In this document: one piece after another, positions 8,143-20,834 of the stretch
Numbering within the stretch: position 1 is the first letter of the stretch
Layout: every line of letters begins with the position of its first letter
DNA from: Gaiellales bacterium
GTDB lineage: Bacteria > Actinomycetota > Thermoleophilia > Gaiellales > JAICJC01
Direction: 5' to 3'
Length of the DNA stretch: 64,000 nucleotides
NCBI GenBank assembly: GCA_036273515.1
Contig: DASUHM010000088.1
Location: forward strand, 1 to 64,000
The notes under the pieces: model-generated
Told to the model about the DNA's origin: nothing
The model's database searches: none
Seen by the model: only the letters and a program-made list of their open reading frames with translations
Program-made: the position numbers and the translations under genes

Positions 8143-11100
8143 GTGGACGGCTTGGAGCAGCAGGTGGACGGCCCCCTCGCCGGGGCCGAGCTTGCGCTTG
8201 CCTACCTGCTCGGGGACGCGTCGTTCGCCGCCTACGCCCGCCGCACGGCGGCCGGGATCACCCGCGCCCGCGTGGCCGAGCCGATCCTGCCGGCGCTCGC
8301 GGCCGCCCTGTGGCACTCGCGCGAAGGGGCCGAGCCGCGCGCGGTCGCCGTCGTCTGCGCGGACGACGATGCGGCCCGCGCGCTGGCCGAGTCGGCCGCC
8401 GCCTATCTGCCACCCGAGACGGCCGCGTTCCTGCCCTCGCGCGGCGTCGGCTGGGGCAGCGGCCTCGACCCGGCGCCGCACCTCGTCGGCGAGCGCCACC
8501 GCGCGCTCGACACCCTCTCCCGCGGCGGCCTCGTCGCCGTGTCGGCCGACGCGTTGATCGAGCGGGTCGATCCGCCAGACCGGCGGCCGGCGCCGGTCGA
8601 GGTTCGGCTGGGGGAGGACCTGCCGTTCGACGACCTCGTCTCGGCGCTTGCCGAGGCCGGCTACGAGCGCGCCGACTCCGTCGAGGAACGCGGCCAGTTC
8701 TCCGTCCGCGGCGGCCTGGTCGACGTCTTCCCGACCACCGGTCGCGAGCCCGTCCGGGTCGAGTTCTTCGGCGACCAGATCGAGCGCCTCTCGGCCTTCT
8801 CCGTCTTCACCCAGCGCTCGCTGCGCGACCTCGGCCACGTGCTGATCCATCCCGCCGCCGAGTACTTCGGGCACGACATCGAGCACTCGAGGTGGGGCCG
8901 GGACGAGGACGAGCAGGGCACCGACGTCCCCGAGGGGCTCGTGCCGCTCGGCCCCGAGCTGGTCGCCGGCGCGGCGGTGCTGGCCTGGAACCCCGCCGAC
9001 CTCGTCGCCGAGGTCGAGGGCGCGCACGCCGAGGCCGCCGAGCGGCTGCGCGACCCTGTTGCCCGCGGCCGTGGCTACGTCCAGCTCGACGCCGTCACCG
9101 ACCTGATCGAGTCGGTGCCGGCGCTCGAGGAGATGCCGCTCGGCCAGCCGTTCCAGTTCGAGGCGCAGCCGCCGGCGCTCGCGTCGACCGGGATCGCCGA
9201 GGCAGAGAACGAGCTGCGCGGGCTCGTGCGGGCCGGCTACCGGGTGCTCGTCTGTTTCGCCCACCTGGGCGAGGCCCGGCGCACGCACATGGCCCTGCGC
9301 CGCGTCGAGGCGTCCGTGCCGGCGCCCGGCGGGCACGGGCCGGACGAGGCCGGCGTCGCGTTCGTCGTCTCGCCGCTTCGGCAGGGCTTCGTCTCGCCCG
9401 CGTTGCGCGTCGCCGTCCTGCCCGCCGCCCAGCTCCTGCGCCGCCGCGGCACGCGCGGCCCGGCCCGGTTCGGCGGCCGGGCGCTCTCGACCGTCGCCGA
9501 CCTGCGCAGCGGCGACTACGTCGTACACGAGGACCACGGCGTCGGCCGCTTCATCCGGTTCGACACGAAGGAGGTCGGCGGCGTCGTCCGCGACTACCTC
9601 TACCTCGAGTTCCGCGGCGACGATCGCCTCTACGTGCCGCACGACCAGCTGGCGAAGGTCAGCCGCTACGTCGGGGCCGACGGCCGGGCGCCCTCGCTGG
9701 CGAAGCTCGGCGGGAAGGCCTGGAGCACGCTCAAGAGCCGTGCCCGCGTGGCCGTGCGCGAGCTGGCCGGGGAGCTGCTCGCGCTCTACGCCCGCCGCCA
9801 GACGGCGACGCGGCCGGCGGTCGGGCCCGACGACGAGTGGATGGCGCGGCTCGAGGCGTCGTTCCCCTTCGACGAGACGGACGACCAGGGCGTCGCGATC
9901 GACGCCGTGAAGCAGGACCTCGAGGCGCCCCAGCCGATGGACCGGCTCGTCTGCGGCGACGTCGGCTTCGGCAAGACCGAGGTCGCGGTGCGGGCGGCGT
10001 TCAAGGTCGCCGCCGCCGGCCGCCAGGTGCTGATGCTCGTCCCGACGACAATCCTCGCCCAGCAGCACGCGGCCACCCTGCGCGAGCGCTTCCGCGACTT
10101 TCCGGTGCGAGTCGAGATGGTGTCGCGGTTCCGGGCTCCGGCCGAGGTGAAGAAGGTGCTGGCCGAGTTCGCCGCCGGCAAGGTGGACGTCCTGGTCGGG
10201 ACGCACCGGGTGCTCTCGCGCGACGTCGTGCCCCAGAACCTCGGCCTGGTCGTGCTCGACGAGGAGCAGCGCTTCGGCGTCGCCCAGAAGGAGCTCCTGC
10301 GCCAGCTGCGGCTCGAGGTCGACGTGCTCGCGATGTCGGCCACGCCGATCCCGCGCACGCTGCACATGAGCCTCTCCGGCCTGCGCGACATAAGCGTGAT
10401 CACGACGCCGCCGCGCGGCCGCCATCCGATCAAGACGCACGTCGGCGAGTTCGACGAGGAGCTGATCGCGGCCGGCCTCCGGCGCGAGCACGCCCGCGGC
10501 GGCCAGTCGTTCTACCTGCACAACCGGGTCGAGACGATCGAGGACGTGGCCGAGCGGGTGCGGCGGTGGGTGCCCGAGCTGCGCGTGGGCGTCGCCCACG
10601 GCCAGATGGCCGAGCGCGCCCTCGAGGGCGTGATGATGCGGTTCCTGCGCGGCGACTTCGACGTGCTCGTCTCGACGACGATCATCGAGTCCGGCCTCGA
10701 CATCCCGCAGGCGAACACGCTGATCGTCGAGCGGGCCGACACGCTCGGCCTGGCCCAGCTGTACCAGATCCGCGGCCGCGTCGGTCGCTCCGAGGAGGTC
10801 GCCCACGCGTTCCTCTTCTACCCCGACAGGCGCGAACTCTCCGAGGAGGCCCGCCACCGGCTCTCGACGCTCGCCGACTATACCGAGCTCGGCTCCGGCT
10901 ACCGGATCGCGATGCGCGACCTGGAGCTGCGCGGCGCCGGCAATCTGCTCGGCGACGAGCAGTCGGGGCACGTCGCCGCGGTCGGCTTCGAGCTCTACTG
11001 CGAGCTCCTGGCCGAGGCGGTCGCCGAGCTCCAGGGCGCGCCTCCGGCGGCGGCGAAGCCGGTGCGCGTCGAGGCCCAGGTGGACGCGTACGTGCCCGCC

Positions 11101-11511
11101 GACTACGTACCGCTCGAGGCCGTCAAGATCGACCTGCACCGGCGGGTCGCGCTGGCGGTCGACCGCTCCGAGCTGCGCGAGATCGAGGCCGAGCTGGCCG
11201 ACCGGTTCGGGCCGCTGCCCGAGCCGGTCGCGAACCTGCTCGCGATCCAGGAGCTGCGCCTGGTCGCCGCCGACATGGGCATGGCCGTCGCCACGCTGCG
11301 GGGCGGCACCTTCAGCGTCGGCCCGGTCGCGCTGGGATCGGCGGAGGTGCGCGCGCTGCGGGAGCGCTTCCCCGCCGTGCGCTACAGCGTGGCCTCGCGT
11401 GAACTTACCCTAAGGCCAGTCTTGGAGCCGTCTGAGACCCGGCCCCGGGTCCTCCATGGACTGGAATTGCTCGATGCTATCATTGATATCCGCCGCGAAA
11501 TCGCGGCGTAG
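8143..11511 (+). CDS. mfd: Transcription-repair coupling factor
   Basis: Displaces RNA polymerase stalled at DNA damage and recruits UvrA. With GTG 8143 the protein is 1122 residues, the normal size. Order: UvrB-like N-terminal domain (including PVRVEFFGDQIERLS), the CarD-like RNA-polymerase interaction domain LRSGDYVVHEDHGVGRFIRF near 455, then the translocase with Walker A GDVGFGKTEVAVRAAF near 605, LDEEQRFGV (motif II) near 705, SATPIPRTL, and the motif VI region IRGRVGRS near 875. The C-terminal TRCF domain (DYVPLEAVKIDLHRRVA) is intact. Confidence 0.97.
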   Translation: MDGLEQQVDGPLAGAELALAYLLGDASFAAYARRTAAGITRARVAEPILPALAAALWHSREGAEPRAVAVVCADDDAARALAESAAAYLPPETAAFLPSRGVGWGSGLDPAPHLVGERHRALDTLSRGGLVAVSADALIERVDPPDRRPAPVEVRLGEDLPFDDLVSALAEAGYERADSVEERGQFSVRGGLVDVFPTTGREPVRVEFFGDQIERLSAFSVFTQRSLRDLGHVLIHPAAEYFGHDIEHSRWGRDEDEQGTDVPEGLVPLGPELVAGAAVLAWNPADLVAEVEGAHAEAAERLRDPVARGRGYVQLDAVTDLIESVPALEEMPLGQPFQFEAQPPALASTGIAEAENELRGLVRAGYRVLVCFAHLGEARRTHMALRRVEASVPAPGGHGPDEAGVAFVVSPLRQGFVSPALRVAVLPAAQLLRRRGTRGPARFGGRALSTVADLRSGDYVVHEDHGVGRFIRFDTKEVGGVVRDYLYLEFRGDDRLYVPHDQLAKVSRYVGADGRAPSLAKLGGKAWSTLKSRARVAVRELAGELLALYARRQTATRPAVGPDDEWMARLEASFPFDETDDQGVAIDAVKQDLEAPQPMDRLVCGDVGFGKTEVAVRAAFKVAAAGRQVLMLVPTTILAQQHAATLRERFRDFPVRVEMVSRFRAPAEVKKVLAEFAAGKVDVLVGTHRVLSRDVVPQNLGLVVLDEEQRFGVAQKELLRQLRLEVDVLAMSATPIPRTLHMSLSGLRDISVITTPPRGRHPIKTHVGEFDEELIAAGLRREHARGGQSFYLHNRVETIEDVAERVRRWVPELRVGVAHGQMAERALEGVMMRFLRGDFDVLVSTTIIESGLDIPQANTLIVERADTLGLAQLYQIRGRVGRSEEVAHAFLFYPDRRELSEEARHRLSTLADYTELGSGYRIAMRDLELRGAGNLLGDEQSGHVAAVGFELYCELLAEAVAELQGAPPAAAKPVRVEAQVDAYVPADYVPLEAVKIDLHRRVALAVDRSELREIEAELADRFGPLPEPVANLLAIQELRLVAADMGMAVATLRGGTFSVGPVALGSAEVRALRERFPAVRYSVASRELTLRPVLEPSETRPRVLHGLELLDAIIDIRREIAA

Positions 11512-11519
11512 TTCGTTTG

Positions 11520-12587
11520 ATGGGCCGAACTCTCCTGATCATCTCCCTGGCCGCTCTCGCGGCACTCTCGGCCGCCTGTGGCGGTTCGTCGTCGGGTTCC
11601 TCGTCGCAGGCCAACCTGGGCTCTGACGACGTCGCCGTCGTCGGGGGGAATCACATCACCAAGCAGCAGCTCGACCATCAGATCAAGCTCGAAGTCGCGG
11701 CGATGGCGGTCAAGAAGCAGAAGGTCCCCAAGGTCGGCACGACCAGCTACACGAGCACCGTCGTCCAGCCCGTGCTGGCCTACCTGGTGCAGGACGCCCA
11801 GGTGCACGACATCGCCAAGCAGCTGTCGGTGAGCGTCACGCCGAAGCAGATCCAGTCGCAGATTCAAAAGGCGATCCAGCAGTACTACGGCGGCGACCAG
11901 GCCAAGTACCACTCCGACCTCAAGAAGTACCAGCTGACCGACGCCGACATCGCCTCGCAGTTCGAGCTCACGCTGCTCGAGCAGAAGATCGAGTCGAAGC
12001 TCAAGGGCCAGGTGAAGGTCTCGGACAAGGACGTCGAGGACTACTACAAGTCGCACCAGCAGCTCTACCAGACGAGCGCCGACTCGCGCACCGTCGACTA
12101 CGTGCTGCTGCCCGACAAGGCGTCCGCCGTGAAGGCCCACGCGGCCCTCGCGTCCGGCAAGGGGTTCGCCGACGTCGCCGCGGGCGCGATCGACGACAGC
12201 TCGGCCCACGAGCCGTTCACGTTCAGCAAGGGCGGCGGCGACGTCGCCTTCCAGAACGCGACCTTCAGCCTGAAGACGGACCAGCTCTCGGGCCTCGTAC
12301 CGGTCGACAAGAAGTACACGCAGTCCTCGCTGGCCGGCAAGTGCCAGCCGACCTGCTACTTCATCATCCGGCCCACCGGCGACATCGTGAAGGCGGGGAC
12401 GAAGAAGTCGTTCGCCTCGGTCAAGGATCAGATCCGCGCGCAGCTTCTGCAGACGCGCCAGTCGGCGCACATCTCGAGCGTCGTGAAGAAGCTCGAGGCC
12501 CAGCAGAAGAAGCTCACGAAGTACGCCCCCGGGTACGCCCCGCCGAAGACGTCGACGCCGTCGACGAGCCAGCAGCCGAGCAGCTGA
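11520..12587 (+). CDS. SurA/PpiC-type peptidyl-prolyl isomerase lipoprotein
   Basis: A 355-residue lipoprotein expected to assist folding of exported proteins outside the membrane. The signal peptide ends in the lipobox LSAAC (Cys about 20), followed by a Gly/Ser linker. Residues about 40-190 form the helical SurA N-terminal-like region (HITKQQLDHQIKLEVAAM). From about 180 a parvulin-like domain follows (RTVDYVLLPDKASAVKAHAA ... GDVAFQNATFSLKTDQLS ... CYFIIRPTGD). The C-terminal tail is Ser/Thr/Pro-rich. ATG 11520 is preferred to the TTG one codon earlier. It starts 8 bases after mfd, suggesting cotranscription; in mycobacteria the equivalent place next to mazG holds lipoprotein LpqU. Confidence 0.85.
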   Translation: MGRTLLIISLAALAALSAACGGSSSGSSSQANLGSDDVAVVGGNHITKQQLDHQIKLEVAAMAVKKQKVPKVGTTSYTSTVVQPVLAYLVQDAQVHDIAKQLSVSVTPKQIQSQIQKAIQQYYGGDQAKYHSDLKKYQLTDADIASQFELTLLEQKIESKLKGQVKVSDKDVEDYYKSHQQLYQTSADSRTVDYVLLPDKASAVKAHAALASGKGFADVAAGAIDDSSAHEPFTFSKGGGDVAFQNATFSLKTDQLSGLVPVDKKYTQSSLAGKCQPTCYFIIRPTGDIVKAGTKKSFASVKDQIRAQLLQTRQSAHISSVVKKLEAQQKKLTKYAPGYAPPKTSTPSTSQQPSS

Positions 12588-13289
12588 CGCCGGGGATCCG
12601 CGGCTCGTGGCCACCCTGATCGCTCTCGGACCGGGCGATCCGGAGCTGATCCCGCTCGCGTCCTGGCGGGCGCTCGAGGCGGCCGGCCCGGTGGCGATCC
12701 CGGAGGACGAGCCGCTGGGCGACTGGCTGGGAGGCCACGGCATCGCCCTCGACCCGGAGGCGCCGGTGGCGGCCGCGTCGGGCGAGCGGCTGCGCCGTCT
12801 GCTCGGGATGCGTAGCTGGGACGAGACCGTGCCCTCGGGGCCGGCGCTGCAGACGCTGCTCCTGGCCGACGCCCTGGTGGCGATGCAGCGGCTGACCGAG
12901 CGCCTGCGCCGTGACTGCCCGTGGGACCGCGAGCAGACGGTAGGCACGATCGTGCCGCACACGATCGAGGAGGCCTACGAGGTGGCCGAGGCGGCGGAGT
13001 CCGGCACCGGCGCGAAGCTCGTGGACGAGCTCGGCGACCTGCTGTTCCAGACGTTCTTCCTGGCGCTCCTCTGCGAGGAGCAGGGCGACGGAGACCTGGC
13101 GACGGTGGCGACGGGCATCACGACCAAGCTCATCCGTCGCCACCCGCACGTGTTCGGCGAGCGGGAGGCCGAGACTGCCGGCGCCGTGCGCGCCAACTGG
13201 GAGCAGATCAAGCGCGAGCAGGAGGGCCGCAGAGGCATCTTCCACGACGTACCCGGCGTACTGCCCGCGCTGCTCCATGCCCGCAAGGT

Positions 13290-16938
<3,649 letters not shown>

Positions 16939-16969
16939 GAGTCCGCCGGCGGGCGTCGAACGGAAGCGC

Positions 16970-17281
16970 GTGGCACGGACGCGACCGCGGACCTTGAGGC
17001 GTGGATTCACCACCGGTCGCATGGTCGCCGCCGGCATCCTCGTCCTCATCGCCGCGCTCTACGTGGGGCCGCTGCAGAAGGAGCTCCACCTGCGCAGCGA
17101 GCTCGCCTCCGGGCGCAACCGGGTCTCCGTCCTCGAGAAGCAGAACCGGCGCCTGCACGAGGTCGAGGCCCAGCTCCACACGAAGGCCGAGATCGTCCGC
17201 TTCGCGCGCGCCTGCGGCTGGATCTTCCCGAGCGAGCAGGCGTACGTGGTGAAGGGCCTGACGGCCCGCTCCTGCCGGTGA
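16970..17281 (+). CDS. ftsB: FtsB/DivIC-like septum formation initiator
   Basis: A 103-residue single-pass membrane protein of the divisome. A basic N-terminus (RTRPRTLRRGF) precedes a transmembrane helix (MVAAGILVLIAALYVGPL) at about 18-36, then a leucine-spaced coiled coil (ELASGRNRVSVLEKQNRRLH) and a C-terminal domain with AEIVRFARACGWIFPSEQAY typical of the family. The start is the GTG at 16970. Its stop TGA is in the same frame as the following DUF501 gene, only 18 bases before that gene's apparent start. Confidence 0.88.
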   Translation: MARTRPRTLRRGFTTGRMVAAGILVLIAALYVGPLQKELHLRSELASGRNRVSVLEKQNRRLHEVEAQLHTKAEIVRFARACGWIFPSEQAYVVKGLTARSCR

Positions 17282-17287
17282 CGGCAG

Positions 17288-17293
17288 TACCCT
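17288..17293 (+). promoter_or_regulatory. -10 element before the DUF501 gene
   Basis: TACCCT is followed by GACCGG and then ATC at 17300. The 6-base spacing equals that at leaderless genes elsewhere in the window, marking ATC as the transcript and translation start. Confidence 0.5.
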
Positions 17294-17299
17294 GACCGG

Positions 17300-17785
17300 A
17301 TCGACGATCAGGCAGCCATCGCCTTGCAGCTCGGCCGGCCTCCGCGCGGGGATGCAGCCGTCGCCGTGCGCTGCCCGCACGGCCGCCCGGCGGTGATCGC
17401 GCAGCCCGCCTACCTGGCCGACGGCACGCCGTTTCCGACCACGTACTACCTGAGCTGCCCCCATGCCGTCGCGCGGATCGACGCGCTCGAGGCGGCGGGC
17501 GGGGTCGACCGCTACGAGCGGCTGGTGGCGAGCGACCCCGAGGCGATGGCGGAGTACCGCGCTGGGGCGGCCCGCCAGCGCGGGCTGCGACGGCCGGCGG
17601 CGCGGATGGCCGACGGCGGCGCGAGCCTTGGGCTCGGCGTCGCCGGGACGAGCCGGGAGGGCGCGGTCAAGTGCCTGCACGCCCACGCTGCCTTCGCGCT
17701 CGCAGAACCGGGCTACGCCCTCGGCCGCCGCATCCTCGACGAGGCGGCGCCGCTCTACCCGGCCGGGGAGTGCTGCACGGCGTGA
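17300..17785 (+). CDS. DUF501 family protein, apparent ATC start
   Basis: Actinobacterial DUF501 protein of unknown function, normally next to ftsB. Family landmarks: QLGRPPRG, VRCPHGRPAVI, LADGTPFPTTYYLSCPHAV, and KCLHAHAAFALA. The family-like opening (DDQAAIALQLGRPPRG) lies upstream of the first ATG/GTG/TTG codon (TTG 17324, which falls inside it). In that frame the only plausible start is ATC 17300, placed 6 bases after a TACCCT hexamer; going back further one meets the ftsB stop. That gives 161 residues. The alternatives are TTG 17324 (153 residues, missing the conserved opening) or readthrough from ftsB. Confidence 0.85.
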   Translation: MDDQAAIALQLGRPPRGDAAVAVRCPHGRPAVIAQPAYLADGTPFPTTYYLSCPHAVARIDALEAAGGVDRYERLVASDPEAMAEYRAGAARQRGLRRPAARMADGGASLGLGVAGTSREGAVKCLHAHAAFALAEPGYALGRRILDEAAPLYPAGECCTA

Positions 17786-18099
17786 CCGCCGCGGTCGAGC
17801 TCGCAATGCTGGAGTGGGAGGAGGGCGCGCGCCGGCTGGCGGCGCTCAACCTCACGGCCCGCCGCCGCGCCGTCGTCGAGACGGTGACGGCGGAGCTCGA
17901 GGCCGAGATCGTGCGCCGGATCGGGCAGACGTTCGACCTGGCCGCGCTGGCGGCCGTCTACTCCTCCAGCGAATCGTGGTGCCTGGACATCGCCCAGCAG
18001 GTCACGCCCGAACCCTGGGCGTACGACCTCTCGGCCGTCCAGCCCGCGGCCTTCGCCCGGGTCGCCCGAAACGCAACTGACTACCGCAGCGCCATCTGA
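17782..18099 (+). CDS. Hypothetical protein coupled to DUF501
   Basis: A 105-residue protein starting at GTG that overlaps the DUF501 stop by 4 bases. It begins VTAAVELAMLEWEEGARRL, is mostly helical and soluble in appearance, and ends ...RVARNATDYRSAI. No family recognised. In mycobacteria the ppx gene occupies this slot; here ppx lies at 44294. It ends 10 bases before the repeat element at 18110. Confidence 0.7.
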   Translation: MTAAVELAMLEWEEGARRLAALNLTARRRAVVETVTAELEAEIVRRIGQTFDLAALAAVYSSSESWCLDIAQQVTPEPWAYDLSAVQPAAFARVARNATDYRSAI

Positions 18100-18102
18100 C
18101 GC

Positions 18103-18167
18103 ACCAAGCGGGGTCAGACCCCTTTTGGTGCGCCGCCGCCGTAGGCTGATAACCGGGGTCAGACCGC
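18103..18167. repeat. GGGGTCAGACCCC element, copy 2 (diverged)
   Basis: A perfect GGGGTCAGACCCC at 18110-18122 is flanked by the inverted pair GCACCAA / TTGGTGC. A second, imperfect copy (GGGGTCAGACCGC) in the same orientation lies at 18155-18167. It separates convergent genes ending at 18099 and 18173. Confidence 0.75.
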
Positions 18168-18172
18168 GTTAT

Positions 18173-18817
18173 TCACTCGCGGTCGTCGGGACGGATCACG
18201 ATCTGGTCGGACTCGACGCGGACGATCAGCGCCCGCCGGCCCGACCAGTGCTCCGCGAACACCGGGTCGTCGCGCACCGCGCCGTCCAGCCAGAAGCCGT
18301 AGCCCTCCTCGCCGTGGTCGAGCACGGCCTCGTAGCCGGTCTGCTGCTTGCGGCCGCGACCGCCCCGGCGCCTGCGCCGCCGTCCGGTGCCCTCCTCGGC
18401 CGGCTCGTCCACCGCCGTCGCAACGGCGGCCGGCGCGTCCGGAAGCGGGCCGCTCAGCGGCGCGACGCCGCCGGTCGCCTTTTTCGACCGCCGTCGCCGC
18501 GTCTTGGTCGCCGGCTCCTCCGGCGGCGCATCCGGCGGGATCACGGGCGGCGGGACGGATGCCCCCCGGCCCTCGGCGGCATCGCGGCGGAGGATGCCGT
18601 GCTGCGACCGGAACGCCGAGATGCTCGCCGGCGTGGAGTTGAGCGTATGGGCGATCCAGATGTCTGTCCGCCCCTGCTCGACCCACTGGCGAATCTCCTC
18701 CAGATACGGCTTCAGGGTTGCCTTCTGCGTCGGCACGGCGGGCAGCATATCGGCCGTGGCGGCGGCTATCGCCGGGTCATGAAGTCCGGAACGTGCGCTG
18801 CCTTGTGTTAATTTCAT
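18173..18817 (-). CDS. Putative nucleic-acid-binding protein with HTH-like N-terminus
   Basis: A 214-residue protein with three parts: an N-terminal helix-turn-helix-like segment (EIRQWVEQGRTDIWIAHTLN then TPASISAFRSQHGI), a Pro/Ala-rich linker containing two strongly basic tracts (KTRRRRSKK and RRRRRRGGRGRK), and a C-terminal domain YEAVLDHGEEGYGFWLDGAV through IVRVESDQIVIRP. The basic tracts suggest DNA or RNA binding. The start may be ATG 18817 or ATG 18748; neither has a clear ribosome binding site. No named family recognised. Confidence 0.65.
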   Translation of the reverse strand: MKLTQGSARSGLHDPAIAAATADMLPAVPTQKATLKPYLEEIRQWVEQGRTDIWIAHTLNSTPASISAFRSQHGILRRDAAEGRGASVPPPVIPPDAPPEEPATKTRRRRSKKATGGVAPLSGPLPDAPAAVATAVDEPAEEGTGRRRRRRGGRGRKQQTGYEAVLDHGEEGYGFWLDGAVRDDPVFAEHWSGRRALIVRVESDQIVIRPDDRE

Positions 18818-18873
18818 GTTGAGCAGACGCTCCGGAGCGGCTACCCTTCGGTTTCCAAGCGAGGAGCAGCCCA

Positions 18874-19083
18874 GTGGAGTCGACGCTGAACAAGGAGGGC
18901 CTCGCCGCCGACCATGAATGGATCGCGGGGGCGAGGGCAAAGGGCGAGTTCCGGTGCGAGGGATGCGGGTACGGCGTGACCGTGTACCGGTCACTGCCGG
19001 TGTGTCCGATGTGTCACGGCACCGAGTGGGAACGCGTGCCGTGGCGGCCGTACACGCGAGTCGTCTCACCGATGAACGACTAG
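18874..19083 (+). CDS. Small zinc-ribbon / rubredoxin-like protein
   Basis: Sixty-nine residues with two CxxC knuckles (CEGCGYG and CPMCHG) that would bind one zinc or iron. It starts at GTG after GAGGAG. TACCCT further upstream may be its -10. The rest is short and polar (EWERVPWRPYTRVV). Function unknown. It may be a small regulatory or redox protein. Confidence 0.75.
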   Translation: MESTLNKEGLAADHEWIAGARAKGEFRCEGCGYGVTVYRSLPVCPMCHGTEWERVPWRPYTRVVSPMND

Positions 19084-19147
19084 ATCGTCCGAACGGCGGT
19101 CGACGGCCGGAAGGCCGCCGACCGCCCCGGCAGGGCCGTCAACCATC

Positions 19148-19153
19148 TACGAT
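19148..19153 (+). promoter_or_regulatory. -10 element of the cytochrome c maturation block
   Basis: TACGAT lies exactly 6 bases before GTG 19160, indicating a leaderless transcript for the TlpA-CcmH-CcdA genes. Confidence 0.65.
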
Positions 19154-19159
19154 TCGGCC

Positions 19160-19717
19160 GTGCGCAGAGGCGTGAGACTCGCGCTGCAAGCGGCCGCGGT
19201 CGCCTTGCTCGCCGCCCTGATCGGGCTGTTCGCTCGCAGCCTGCTGCAGGGGTCGACCACGGTCTCGGCCGAGCTGAACGACGGCCAGCGCCCGTCCGCA
19301 CCCAACTTCAGCCTGCCCCAGTTGGACGGCCGCGGCGACATCGCCCTTCGCAGCTTCCGCGGCAAGGTCGTCGTCCTCAACTTCTGGGCGTCGTGGTGCC
19401 CGCCCTGCCAGGAGGAGGCGCCGCTCTTCAACCAGATCCAGGACACGTACCGCCGCCGCGGCGTGGCCGTCGTCGGCATCGACTCGCAGGACTTTGCGAA
19501 CGACGCGCGCGCCTTCGCCCGCCGCCTGCACGTGAGCTACACGCTCGTGCGCGACTCCTCGAACGACGTCACCAACCGCTGGGGCGTCACGAGCGGCTTC
19601 CCGGTGACCTTCGTGATCGACCGTTCGGGGGCGGTGCAGAAGATGTTCTCGACCCAGGTCGACGGCCAGATGCTGCAATCGGCGCTGCGCCCGCTGCTGC
19701 GAGCGGGAGCGGCATGA
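19160..19717 (+). CDS. TlpA/ResA/CcmG-type thiol-disulfide oxidoreductase
   Basis: A 185-residue membrane-anchored thioredoxin that keeps apocytochrome c cysteines reduced outside the membrane. An N-terminal anchor (LALQAAAVALLAALIGLFA) is followed by the thioredoxin fold with the active site FWASWCPPCQEEAP near 77-90, GIDSQDFANDARAFARR, and the cis-Pro region GFPVTFVIDRSG. It is the first of three coupled genes; its stop overlaps the next start (ATGA). Confidence 0.93.
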   Translation: MRRGVRLALQAAAVALLAALIGLFARSLLQGSTTVSAELNDGQRPSAPNFSLPQLDGRGDIALRSFRGKVVVLNFWASWCPPCQEEAPLFNQIQDTYRRRGVAVVGIDSQDFANDARAFARRLHVSYTLVRDSSNDVTNRWGVTSGFPVTFVIDRSGAVQKMFSTQVDGQMLQSALRPLLRAGAA

Positions 19718-20163
19718 GGCGGGCGACCCTCGCCGCGGCGCTCGCGCTCGCCGCCCTGCTTGTCTTCCCGGCGGTCGCCGAGGCCTGCAACGGCTGGAGC
19801 GAGCCGGACATGGAGACGCAGCTCATGTGCCCCACCTGCCACCAGGTGCTGGCGTACTCGCAGTCGACGATCGCGACCAACATCCGCGCCCACCTGCACC
19901 AGTGGTGCGGAGCCGGGTGGACGTCGGGCCAGGTGAAGGACCGCCTGATCGCCCAGTTCGGGCAGGAGATCCTGGCGTCGCCGCCCAAGCACGGGTTCGA
20001 TCTCCTGGCATGGGTGATCCCGGGCGCGGCGCTGCTGGTCGGCGCGATCGTCGCCGCGGTCCTGGCCACGCGCTGGCGCGGCCGGCGCGGGCCGCCGCCG
20101 CCTCCTCCGGTCGACCCGTCCTTCTCGGCCCGGATCGACGCCGACATGGCCCGGTTCGAGTGA
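19714..20163 (+). CDS. CcmH/CycL-like cytochrome c maturation protein
   Basis: A 149-residue protein with a signal peptide (LAAALALAALLVFPAVAEA), a CxxC motif in LMCPTCHQVL near 44-47 matching the heme-ligation thiols of CcmH, a short helical bundle (QVKDRLIAQFGQEILASPPK), and a transmembrane helix (LLAWVIPGAALLVGAIVAAVLA). The C-terminal Pro-rich tail is cytoplasmic. It would reduce or present apocytochrome thiols with the TlpA-like partner. ATGA and GTGA overlaps join it to both neighbours. Confidence 0.88.
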   Translation: MRRATLAAALALAALLVFPAVAEACNGWSEPDMETQLMCPTCHQVLAYSQSTIATNIRAHLHQWCGAGWTSGQVKDRLIAQFGQEILASPPKHGFDLLAWVIPGAALLVGAIVAAVLATRWRGRRGPPPPPPVDPSFSARIDADMARFE

Positions 20164-20834
20164 GGGAGGCCGCCGTCGCGTTCTCGGCGGGCCTCCTGTC
20201 GTTCGCGACGCCGTGCGTGCTTCCGCTGGTGCCGGCGTACCTGGGCGCGATCGGCGCCCGCTCGACCGATCCGCGCCGGGCGCTGCAGGCGTCGGTGCCG
20301 TTCGTACTCGGCTTCTCGCTCGTATTCATCGCGCTCGGGGCGGGGGCGGGGCTCGCCGGGGGCGCGCTGACCGACCACCGGGCCGAGCTGATCAAGCTGT
20401 CCGGGATCGTGATCGTGGCGATGGGCCTCATCATGCTCGGCCTGATCCCGGTCCCCGGCCTCGAGCGGACGCTGGCGCCGGGCCTCGAGCGTGCGCACGC
20501 GTCGGGCTCGGCGCTCCTGCTGGGCGGCGCGTTCGGCCTGGCCTGGACGCCGTGCATCGGCCCCGTGCTCGGGTCGATCATCACGCTCGCCGCCACCGGG
20601 GCGACCGCTGCCCGCGGCGCCGCCCTCCTGGCCGCGTATGCCGCCGGGCTGGCCGTGCCGTTCCTCGTGGCGGGGGTCGCGCTCGGGCGGGTGATGTCGA
20701 GCGCCCGGTTCGTGCGCGACCGCTACACGCTCGTCCGCGCCGTCTCCGGGGCCGTCCTGATCGCCGCCGGCCTGCTCGTGTTCTTCGACAAGACCTACCT
20801 CGTGAACGCCTGGGTGGGCCAGTTCACGTCGTGA
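20160..20834 (+). CDS. ccdA: CcdA/DsbD-type transmembrane electron carrier
   Basis: A 224-residue six-helix membrane protein that passes electrons from cytoplasmic thioredoxin to outside thioredoxin-like proteins such as the TlpA homologue upstream. It has the two family Cys-Pro motifs: SFATPCVLPLVPAYLG near the N-terminus and AWTPCIGPVLGSI in the middle. The GTG start overlaps the CcmH stop. Confidence 0.93.
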   Translation: MREAAVAFSAGLLSFATPCVLPLVPAYLGAIGARSTDPRRALQASVPFVLGFSLVFIALGAGAGLAGGALTDHRAELIKLSGIVIVAMGLIMLGLIPVPGLERTLAPGLERAHASGSALLLGGAFGLAWTPCIGPVLGSIITLAATGATAARGAALLAAYAAGLAVPFLVAGVALGRVMSSARFVRDRYTLVRAVSGAVLIAAGLLVFFDKTYLVNAWVGQFTS

